From JABMRP01 sp964444795 (GTDB taxonomy: Bacteria > Planctomycetota > Planctomycetia > Pirellulales > Thermoguttaceae), in contig CAYUIQ010000304.1 in assembly GCA_964444795.1 (NCBI GenBank), positions 1 to 9,517 on the forward strand: DNA of 9,517 nucleotides, read 5' to 3'. A program made the translations under genes and the position numbers. Every line of letters starts with the position of its first letter. Within the stretch, counting starts at the first letter, position 1. The notes below the pieces were generated by a model that worked only from the letters and a program-made list of their open reading frames with translations, ran no database searches and had not been told where the DNA came from. Below are positions 1-5,659 of this stretch, in pieces.

Positions 1-80
1 GCCGGCTCTTGTGGTCGTCCAGCACCGAGAAAGCCGGCGCCTTCGGCTGGGCGTTAAACGATTGGAAATGCGGATTAACC
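1..80 (-). other. Window edge; possible 5' part of a further minus-strand coding region
   Basis: Reading the minus strand from about position 79 towards 1 gives an open frame that includes QPKAPAFSVLDDHKSR near the edge. Its codons mostly end in G or C, as in the real genes here. No ATG, GTG or TTG in that frame sits next to a ribosome site. The first possible one is the GTG at 22-24, so the start is unclear. A weak 5-bp hairpin (32-36 with 44-48) lies in the same stretch. The frame may be the beginning of a third gene of the minus-strand operon, or chance in high-GC DNA. Confidence 0.2.
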
Positions 81-785
81 CTACTCCTTCCCCGACGATC
101 CCAGCATGGTGATCTTCTGCCAGATTTTCCGCGAAAGGCCGGTGGTCAGGGTCTCGATTTCATTGGCCGCGGCCAGCACGGCGTCGTCGTCGAAGTTTTG
201 CACGTAAATGGCGGCGATCTTGCCGGTCAGCGAGAGCATCTCGCTACTGTAGTCGAAGTAGCGGCTCAACTCGAACTCGGTCATCGTGCGTTTGGGCGAG
301 GAGGCCGTTTCCTTACCGCCGTGGATCACGCGGTCGGGGTCCTTGGTCAGTTGGTGCATGTCGACGATGTGGGCGACCACGCGAAGTTCGTGCATGGCGG
401 CCAATGCCCGGCGCCGCTTGACGCGCCGCTCGAGCGTGATGAGGAAGAAGACGGCGATGCCGATGAGCACGACGTCGTTGATGGCCGCCTCGAGCAACTC
501 GACGAACGGGCCGAGGGTCAGTTCATTGCCCGACGGCGGTTTTAAGAACACCACGGCGGCCACCGTTCCGGCCACCGTGCCCACCACGATCAGCACCGTC
601 AGTATCCGCAAACTGACGATCGGCCGGGCGAATCCGGCGGACCGCTGTTTGGCCTGCCCGGCGATGGTTAACAACTGGCCGCAGACCCGGCCCAAGCCCG
701 AGTCGGGAAATCGTTCGAGGATCCGGTTGGAAAGCGTTTGGATCGTTTCGATGACCTTCTGGGAATTGAGTGTCTGCTGGGACAT
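81..785 (-). CDS. Conserved two-helix inner-membrane protein of unknown function
   Basis: A 234-residue protein. Residues 1-55 are soluble and probably helical. Two hydrophobic segments follow at about 58-82 and 101-118, joined by a short loop. A basic stretch (RRVKRRR, 120-126) comes directly after the second, so both ends probably face the cytoplasm. The C-terminal half has unusually conserved-looking motifs: HELRVVAHIVDMHQLTKDP (132-150), SSPKRTMTEFELSRY (162-176) and TGKIAAIYVQNFDD (187-200). From memory, very similar uncharacterised proteins occur in cyanobacteria and proteobacteria; no function is known to me. The ATG at 785 is chosen because longer forms of this frame run antiparallel inside the lipoprotein gene in the wrong frame. 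The gene starts 10 bases after the lipoprotein stop, with no clear Shine-Dalgarno sequence, so translation is probably coupled. Existence of the gene is near certain; its role is not known. Confidence 0.88.
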   Translation of the reverse strand: MSQQTLNSQKVIETIQTLSNRILERFPDSGLGRVCGQLLTIAGQAKQRSAGFARPIVSLRILTVLIVVGTVAGTVAAVVFLKPPSGNELTLGPFVELLEAAINDVVLIGIAVFFLITLERRVKRRRALAAMHELRVVAHIVDMHQLTKDPDRVIHGGKETASSPKRTMTEFELSRYFDYSSEMLSLTGKIAAIYVQNFDDDAVLAAANEIETLTTGLSRKIWQKITMLGSSGKE

Positions 786-795
786 GGGACAGTGG

Positions 796-1617
796 CTACT
801 CTTTCTCGTCGGGTGTTGTGTCTTCTGGCACCGCCGAATTCGACTCCAGGGACCGGGCCTTGGCAAAGCAGCGCTTCGCATCATCGGCATCGCCCAACTG
901 TATGGCCATGAACCCGCACTGGTACCAGTCGTCCGGCGTGGCGTCGGGCCGGGTCGTGAGCTTCTTTGCCACGCGATACGCTTCGGCGTATCGCAAAGCG
1001 TCGCCCAGAGCGGATCCCAACTCTCGCGGATCGTCCTGGCGGCGGGCTTGTTCGACCGCCGCGTCCAGTTCCTTGAACGTGTCGTCGTTGTAGACGATGG
1101 TCTCGTCGCCAGAGTTCCATTTGATTGGCCAGTAGAGATTCCCGGCGATACGCCACCCCTGGGCTGTCTTTCGAAGGCGGAAGTTCTCCTGTGCCTGCTC
1201 CCATCCGCCGTCACCCCGTATGGTGGTGCGCGCGCGGAGAGTGGCCCGCTCGCCGGACACCTCGACACGGACTTCGTCGTAGGTGATCTTGAGCTTGGGC
1301 GACGGAAACGGCAGATTTTCACCACGGTAAACGAGCGCACGCACTGCTTCGATCTGGCTGCGGTGAATCACCCTTTCGTATTGGTCGTCCTTCTCCGTCC
1401 GGCGTATCACGAGCTGCGCATCATCGGTCCATTGGGCCATGAAGCCGTCGAGCTCGTGACGCTCGAAGCCGCCTCGCTGGGCGTGGAACACCGTTCGACG
1501 AATCGCTTCGGCCTCGGCGTCTTCGTCTCCCGCCTGCGTGGCTTGATCCACCGGACCCGGCGAACAGCCCGGGCAAAGGCCGGCGACCAGCAGTAGCGTG
1601 AGCAATGAGATTCGCAT
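796..1617 (-). CDS. Lipoprotein with SnoaL/NTF2-like domain and a TPR-like tail
   Basis: A 273-residue protein. Residues 1-17 form a short hydrophobic signal peptide ending LCPG before Cys18. This reads as a lipobox although the -3 and -2 residues (Cys, Pro) are unusual. Residues 36-166 look like an NTF2/SnoaL-type alpha+beta cone: a helical start, then FMAQWTDDAQLVI, two strands with alternating polar residues (KLKITYDEVRVEV, ERATLRARTTI) and a closing FRLRKTAQGWRIAGN typical of that fold. Residues 229-258 (DDWYQCGFMAIQLGDADDAK onward) match one TPR helix pair. The NTF2-like call is by pattern, not alignment; such domains may bind small ligands or be purely structural. The ATG at 1617 has a good GGAGG at 1627-1631, nine bases upstream. 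An overlapping ATG at 1620-1622 is in another frame. It is the first gene of an operon with the membrane protein at 81-785, suggesting an envelope partnership. Confidence 0.85.
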   Translation of the reverse strand: MRISLLTLLLVAGLCPGCSPGPVDQATQAGDEDAEAEAIRRTVFHAQRGGFERHELDGFMAQWTDDAQLVIRRTEKDDQYERVIHRSQIEAVRALVYRGENLPFPSPKLKITYDEVRVEVSGERATLRARTTIRGDGGWEQAQENFRLRKTAQGWRIAGNLYWPIKWNSGDETIVYNDDTFKELDAAVEQARRQDDPRELGSALGDALRYAEAYRVAKKLTTRPDATPDDWYQCGFMAIQLGDADDAKRCFAKARSLESNSAVPEDTTPDEKE

Positions 1618-1666
1618 CGCATGCTACCTCCGCGTTTGGGAGAAGGGCCGTGGCGTTTTCGCTTTT

Positions 1667-1672
1667 AGTATA
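1667..1672 (-). promoter_or_regulatory. Candidate -10 box of the lipoprotein operon
   Basis: On the minus strand this reads TATACT, five of six matches to the sigma70 -10 consensus, inside an A-rich context and about 50 bases upstream of the lipoprotein ATG. The -35 position at 17-bp spacing reads TGTCCG, a poor match, so the promoter would be weak or activator-dependent. The large palindrome at 1698-1748 begins just upstream of that -35 position. Confidence 0.3.
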
Positions 1673-1697
1673 GCCAGCTACGCGACGATCGGACATT

Positions 1698-1748
1698 ACC
1701 TGAAGCGTCAGCGAGGCCGTCTTCTCCGCCCTCGCTGACGCTTCGGGT
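1698..1748. repeat. 19-bp palindrome (REP-like element)
   Basis: Arms 1698-1716 and 1730-1748 pair over 19 positions: 18 Watson-Crick pairs and one G-T. The loop is 13 bases. The right arm starts CCTCGCTGACGCTTCGGGT. It sits between two divergent genes, upstream of both starts, where a terminator is not expected, and no T-run follows on either strand. I recall similar CGCTGACGCTTC-type sequences as frequent intergenic repeats in planctomycete genomes, but cannot verify that here. A dispersed palindromic repeat is the best reading; an operator or insulator is possible. Confidence 0.6.
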
Positions 1749-1791
1749 TTCTAACTCGACGGGCACCGATCCCGACGATGGCGTTCAGCAA

Positions 1792-1819
1792 GGGCGGACA
1801 AGCCGCCCATGGTGTCCGC
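1792..1819. repeat. Two overlapping, mutually exclusive dyads
   Basis: GGGCGG at 1792-1797 pairs with CCGCCC at 1803-1808 (five-base loop). GCGGACA at 1794-1800 can instead pair with TGTCCGC at 1813-1819. The two stems share 1794-1797, so only one can form. The site lies about 40-65 bases upstream of the candidate flagellin -10, a plausible place for an activator or repressor site. As RNA it would matter only if transcription started further upstream. Confidence 0.35.
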
Positions 1820-1856
1820 GCTGTTAAACACAACTAATGGCCATAAAAGCACTTGC

Positions 1857-1864
1857 GCCGATAT
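1857..1864 (+). promoter_or_regulatory. Candidate sigma28-type -10 element for flagellin
   Basis: GCCGATAT matches the -10 element of flagellar sigma factor promoters (sigma28/FliA, sigmaD) essentially perfectly and lies 82 bases upstream of the flagellin ATG. The partner TAAA should lie about 15 bases upstream. The only nearby TAAA (1844-1847) is 9 bases away, and a TAAT (1835-1838) is 18 away, so the -35 side does not fit. TATACT at 1867-1872 is an alternative sigma70 -10, also without a good -35. Confidence 0.35.
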
Positions 1865-1946
1865 GCTATACTTCAAATAGCCATAGCCACCGCGTACGCT
1901 CCTCGACGATCTCCTCTGATTTCTCGCACCGGCAAAGGTTCTTCTC

Positions 1947-2801
1947 ATGCGTATTGGCAGTTCGCTGTCCGGGATCGATCTGACCGTGCAGCACAATCTG
2001 ATGAAGTCTATTTCCCTGCTGAACCAGGCTTCCACGCGCCTTTCGACGATGAAGCGGATCAACCGCGGTTCGGACGATCCGGCCGGATTGATTGCCGTCG
2101 GACAGTTGCAGGCCGAGTTGGAGTCGATCAACGCGGCTAGCGACAACGCGGCCCGGGCCGAGGCGATGATCCACACGGCCGATTCGGCACTGGGCGAGAT
2201 CAGCGGCCTGCTCAATGTGGTGCAGGGTAATGTCGTTTCCGCGGCCGGCGGCGGGTACAGCGACGCGGAAATATCGGCCATGCAGATCGAAACCGACGCC
2301 GCCTTGGAGGCGATCAACCGCATCGGCGGCTACACGAGTTTTGGTGGCCAGAAACTGCTCGACGGCAGCTTCACCGCGACCTTCGCTTTCTCACCCGACC
2401 TGACCGATCTGGCCACCGTCGACATGCCCACCGTCAGCACCACGGCGCTGGGCGGCGACTCGGAGCGGCTGGCCGATCTGGCCACCGGCGGAAGCGCCAG
2501 CCTGTCCAGTGGTAATCTCACTAGCGCGATGAGCACCCTCGATGCGGCACGCCAACAGGTGCTGACCGGTCGCGCGCGGCTGGGAGCTTTCGAGAAACTC
2601 ACGATCGGCTCAAGCCGCAACCTACTCGGCGGCATGGAGGAGAATATCAGCGCGGCAATCAGTGCCATCTACGACGCCGACGTGGCCGAGGAGACTTCGC
2701 GCATGGTCCAATCGGAGATCCTCGTCAGCGCGGGCATCTCGATGCTCCAGATCGCCGGCAATCGGCGGAGCATGATCCGCGAGCTGTTTGCCGGGCTCTG
2801 A
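1947..2801 (+). CDS. Flagellin (short form)
   Basis: A 284-residue flagellin, the filament subunit exported through the flagellar type III apparatus and capable of packing by its terminal helices. The N-terminal conserved region spans about 1-135: NLMKSISLLNQASTRLST, INRGSDDPAGLIAVGQLQ (38-55), then IHTADSALGEISGLLNVVQ (75-93). The C-terminal region (about 190-284) carries the signature ISAIYDADVAEETSRMVQSE (238-257), then ILVSAGISMLQIAGN. Only about 45-50 residues separate the conserved blocks, so the exposed D2/D3 domains are essentially absent. The DDPAG motif recalls both flagellin and the hook-junction protein FlgL, but the C-terminus is flagellin-like. AAAGG at 1934-1938, eight bases before the ATG, supports the start. 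No other flagellar gene is in view. It converges on the gene at 2814-5339 with 12 bases between stops. It belongs to the fliC/hag family; its role as major or minor filament protein is unknown. Confidence 0.93.
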   Translation: MRIGSSLSGIDLTVQHNLMKSISLLNQASTRLSTMKRINRGSDDPAGLIAVGQLQAELESINAASDNAARAEAMIHTADSALGEISGLLNVVQGNVVSAAGGGYSDAEISAMQIETDAALEAINRIGGYTSFGGQKLLDGSFTATFAFSPDLTDLATVDMPTVSTTALGGDSERLADLATGGSASLSSGNLTSAMSTLDAARQQVLTGRARLGAFEKLTIGSSRNLLGGMEENISAAISAIYDADVAEETSRMVQSEILVSAGISMLQIAGNRRSMIRELFAGL

Positions 2802-2813
2802 TTCCCCAAGTCG

Positions 2814-5339
2814 CTAACGCCGCGCCACGGCCGGCCGACTGGCGGTCTGCTCCAGCCCGAGTGCCAGGGCGATCCAACCGTCGTCGATCACGAACTGCGA
2901 GACTTGCATTCCGGCAAATCGTGGGTCGGTCTCCGCTCGCTCGCGGATGACGGGTACGGGGCGATTCTTCGAGAACGTCTTGCAGAAAATCCCCCGCAGG
3001 GCGATTTGCGAGCGGGTGTCGAGCCGCTGGCCAATCAACTGGACGATGCCGTCGCGGACCAGCGAGGCGGTGATCCCTTCGGTCTTGGGCCGGTACCACG
3101 AGCGCACCTGAAAGTCGCGCCAACTCTTGGCCCCGTTGCGGAGCCGGGCCACGTTCAGGGTAATGCCGATCCGCCCGTCGCGACATCGGATCCCAACGGC
3201 GTCGGCGTCGGCGAACGTGACGGCGACGTCGTCGTGGACGGTCGACTCGGTCGATTCTTCCAGGGCGAGCATCGATGCCACGTGGTCTCGCAACTCGGCC
3301 AGCGTGAACGTGCGTCCGTCCAGCTCGAGCCGCTCGACCAGATTGTTTATCGCCGACTCGTGGAGTTGGATGCTCACCAGGCTGCCCCCCGGCTCGCGAG
3401 GCCGGGGTGTATGGCTTCCTAGTTGCTCGTCGGCCGCCAGACGCAGGCGCATGACCAGACGCTGCTCGGTGGTTTGAGCCTCGATCAGCATCGGCTCCAG
3501 CGCCATCTTCTCCAGCGGGACAAAGACCCGATCGTCGACCTTCTTGGCCAGTTTGGCCAAACTCTCACGGGCCTGGCTATCCATCTGCTGGCGCACCCGG
3601 CTCGACAACTTCCACTCGGCTTCGCGGCGGGCTCGAAAGCGGCTCTGCTCGTGCTGGTTGCGGGCAATCGCTCGCACCAACGCCCCGACGAGAGGAACCG
3701 AATCGAATTCGGTTCGCACGGAGCGGAGGCGTACGGCGTTTTGGGCGGACGCTTCGGCCGGCTCGACGTGGAACCCCTGGAGGTCCAACTCCAGCGGCTT
3801 GACGGCCAGATAGGTCGAGTTGCTGCTGTTGCGGAACGTGACCGGCCCGGCGGTCGACAAAACCGACGCCGACACTTTCCCTTGGGCTTCCAACTCCAGC
3901 CGCACGCGATGTTCGTCGGGAACCAACCGCACCGACAAGTCGGTCAAGGTGAGGCTTTGCCCCCGAACCGGCACCCCCTGAATCCGCTCCCGGACGATCC
4001 CGTGCATCGGTTCCTGTGCGGGTATCAACCGGTTGAGGAATTGCTCGCTCACCGCCACCCGCGCGTTGGCGTTGCGGTAGTTTTCCTCGAGCGTCTTGGC
4101 CAGGAGACGCTCCTGGGGCAGCGGCGAGAAGGCCAATCGCCGGCGGTCCTCGGCGAGTTGCCGGGCGACACTCGGCCCGCCGTCGCTCTCGTACTGCTCG
4201 ACACGACGCTGCAAGGCGGCCAGATCGATCGACTCGGCGGCAAACCGTTGGAGTTCGGTTCCCAAGGCGGCCAGCGGACCGGTGGAAATGAACTCCCGCT
4301 GCTGCGGCTCCAGCTTGGCGCTTTCCATGCGCGTGAGCACCTTGCGGGCGATTTGGCGAACCTCGTCCTGCCGCGCCGGCTTGTCGGCGGCCAATTCGAC
4401 GAGCGACTCCCAGAGCAGGAACTCGCGCCAGTCGGGCGCGCCAACCGAATGCCGCGTTGCCGCGTTGAATTCCGCCATGCATAGGGCCAGCCGCTGCGAA
4501 TCGCCCGGCGTCGGCGGTGCGCCGTCCAGTTGCCGTCCTCCCAATGCCACCAGCGGTTCCCACAGCAACAGCCGGCGACGTAGCGCGTGGCCGGCGCGAC
4601 GCACGGAAATGGCCACCGGCGAAGGCCCCAGTTGGCGCGCCAGCGGCTCGGCCTGCTCGACCAGAACGCGGAGCCGATCGACCAGTACGGCCGGCTCGGT
4701 GGTCGGCTCCGAAGCGGCAGCCGTCAGCTCGCGCAATGTTTGATCGACCTCCATCGCCCAGATCGTCGTATCGCATTCTTCGATCAGTTCCACCAGCCGA
4801 TCCAACAGCGCCTCGGGCGGTTGCCAGGCGGAAGACGGTTCGGGGGCCGGTGCCGCCTGTACTGTACGCTCCTCTCGCCACGGCAACGCCTCGCCCGGGC
4901 GCAGCTCGGCGGCCGCGCGCTCGGGAACCGTCACAAGGGTGGCCACCGGCGGAGCCGGCTGCACGAGGAGCGGCGCCGGCGCAACGGGCAACTCAAGAGA
5001 AGCGGGCTCGCTCGTCGTCAGCAGATCACCGTCCGTGCCACGGGGAACAAGAGACGCCAACTCCGCGGAAGGTGAATTCCCGAAACTGGCGGCGGGATCT
5101 AGCCACTGGGTATCGCGCGGCGGCGGTTCGATCTCAGCCCGGGGGTCTTGCTTGGCGATGCCGGGCGTCGTCTGCTGGTCACCGTTGTCTCGGGCGACCA
5201 CGGAACTCCCCACGCCGACGCCGGCCAATCGATGGTCCACTATCCGATCCCAGACCTGCGGCGAGACGGCGCTGAGAACGAACAGGCACGCCAAGATGCA
5301 CAGGAAAGGCCACACCGAGTTCTGCTGCTGTCGAATCAT
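2814..5339 (-). CDS. Large membrane-anchored protein of unknown function
   Basis: An 841-residue protein of no family I recognise. The N-terminus (MIRQQQNSVWPFLCILACLF) is a single uncleaved-looking anchor at about 8-26, so most of the protein probably lies outside the inner membrane. A Pro/Ala-rich linker covers about 65-170. A helix-rich part follows (about 175-430), containing two related blocks, LLLWEPLVALG (257-267) and FLLWESLVELA (307-317). The final 400 residues alternate beta-like segments (LSVRLVPDEHRVRLELEAQG, AVGIRCRDGRIGITLNVA) with charged helices and end RPAVARR. The ATG at 5339 is preferred. A TTG six codons upstream has no ribosome site; GCAAGTAAG before the ATG is itself weak. 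The gene is single in its orientation, tail to tail with the flagellin. The coding call is firm because of length, codon bias and the coherent anchor-linker-domain order. Function is unassigned. Confidence 0.88.
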   Translation of the reverse strand: MIRQQQNSVWPFLCILACLFVLSAVSPQVWDRIVDHRLAGVGVGSSVVARDNGDQQTTPGIAKQDPRAEIEPPPRDTQWLDPAASFGNSPSAELASLVPRGTDGDLLTTSEPASLELPVAPAPLLVQPAPPVATLVTVPERAAAELRPGEALPWREERTVQAAPAPEPSSAWQPPEALLDRLVELIEECDTTIWAMEVDQTLRELTAAASEPTTEPAVLVDRLRVLVEQAEPLARQLGPSPVAISVRRAGHALRRRLLLWEPLVALGGRQLDGAPPTPGDSQRLALCMAEFNAATRHSVGAPDWREFLLWESLVELAADKPARQDEVRQIARKVLTRMESAKLEPQQREFISTGPLAALGTELQRFAAESIDLAALQRRVEQYESDGGPSVARQLAEDRRRLAFSPLPQERLLAKTLEENYRNANARVAVSEQFLNRLIPAQEPMHGIVRERIQGVPVRGQSLTLTDLSVRLVPDEHRVRLELEAQGKVSASVLSTAGPVTFRNSSNSTYLAVKPLELDLQGFHVEPAEASAQNAVRLRSVRTEFDSVPLVGALVRAIARNQHEQSRFRARREAEWKLSSRVRQQMDSQARESLAKLAKKVDDRVFVPLEKMALEPMLIEAQTTEQRLVMRLRLAADEQLGSHTPRPREPGGSLVSIQLHESAINNLVERLELDGRTFTLAELRDHVASMLALEESTESTVHDDVAVTFADADAVGIRCRDGRIGITLNVARLRNGAKSWRDFQVRSWYRPKTEGITASLVRDGIVQLIGQRLDTRSQIALRGIFCKTFSKNRPVPVIRERAETDPRFAGMQVSQFVIDDGWIALALGLEQTASRPAVARR

Positions 5340-5659
5340 CTTACTTGCTTTCGCCAAACTACTTACGCCGCCCCCGACACCGGTCCGGTATTGTAAGATC
5401 GGCTACTTGGGGCAAGTAAATAAACGGCGAATCGCCAGAAGGACCGGCTCGATGGACCGCTTGGAGGCCCGGTCACGTAAGAGTTACCGGTGAGGAAATA
5501 TGGACGGGCACCGCTGGGCCGCGCACACCCCCCAGTCAGCGGAGAGCCCGCATTTCTCGCCAGGGGGGCTGTTGAAAGAGAATTTGCCGGTTTGCGTCCC
5601 TACCGTGGCCATCTCGCAGGAGCGAAATGGCTACGGTACGGGAACGTCGTGCCGCGTGT
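5340..5659. other. Intergenic region upstream of the 841-residue gene
   Basis: No gene is supported here; plus-strand open frames crossing it continue antisense into the PEP-CTERM gene. For the minus-strand gene at 2814-5339 there is a possible -10, TACAAT on the minus strand at 5390-5395, but no good -35. TTACTTGC at 5341-5348 recurs inverted at 5412-5419, and TACTTG/CAAGTA forms a small dyad at 5404-5418 around GGG. These could be an operator pair or chance. The large hairpin at 5601-5638 belongs to the end of the PEP-CTERM transcript. Confidence 0.5.
5601..5638 (-). terminator. 17-bp stem-loop after the PEP-CTERM gene (terminator or REP-like repeat)
   Basis: Arms 5601-5617 and 5622-5638 pair over 17 positions with a four-base loop: 15 Watson-Crick pairs, one G-T and one mismatch. 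It lies 21 bases past the stop codon of the minus-strand PEP-CTERM gene, where a terminator is expected. No T-run follows on the minus strand (the next bases are GGGACGC), so it is not a canonical intrinsic terminator. It could instead be a dispersed palindrome that stabilises or ends the transcript. Confidence 0.5.

Larger units (their letters stand above)
1618..1946. other. Divergent intergenic region between lipoprotein operon and flagellin
   Basis: This stretch holds no convincing gene; short open frames in it lack ribosome sites and run into the flanking genes. From left to right it contains the GGAGG ribosome site for the lipoprotein (1627-1631), a candidate minus-strand -10 (1667-1672), a 19-bp palindrome (1698-1748), two overlapping dyads (1792-1819), an AT-richer stretch with a candidate flagellar -10 (1857-1864), and an AAAGG ribosome site (1934-1938) for the flagellin. 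Confidence 0.7.

Noticed and set aside
786..1340. Long N-terminal extension of the minus-strand membrane-protein frame
   Set aside because: It overlaps the lipoprotein gene in a different frame on the same strand and reads as low-complexity Arg/Ser/Pro-rich sequence, typical of an off-frame reading. The ATG at 785 gives a coherent protein.
286..1596. 436-codon plus-strand open frame
   Set aside because: It is antisense to both operon genes, with no ribosome site, and its composition follows the codon bias of the opposite strand.
1838..1856. Sigma54-type promoter (TGGC ... TTGC) upstream of flagellin
   Set aside because: The GG and GC are 14 bases apart instead of the required 10; sigma54 promoters do not tolerate this spacing.
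3577..4881. 434-codon minus-strand open frame
   Set aside because: It lies inside the 841-residue gene in another frame; extremely Arg/Gly/Ala-rich, as expected of an off-frame reading of high-GC coding DNA.
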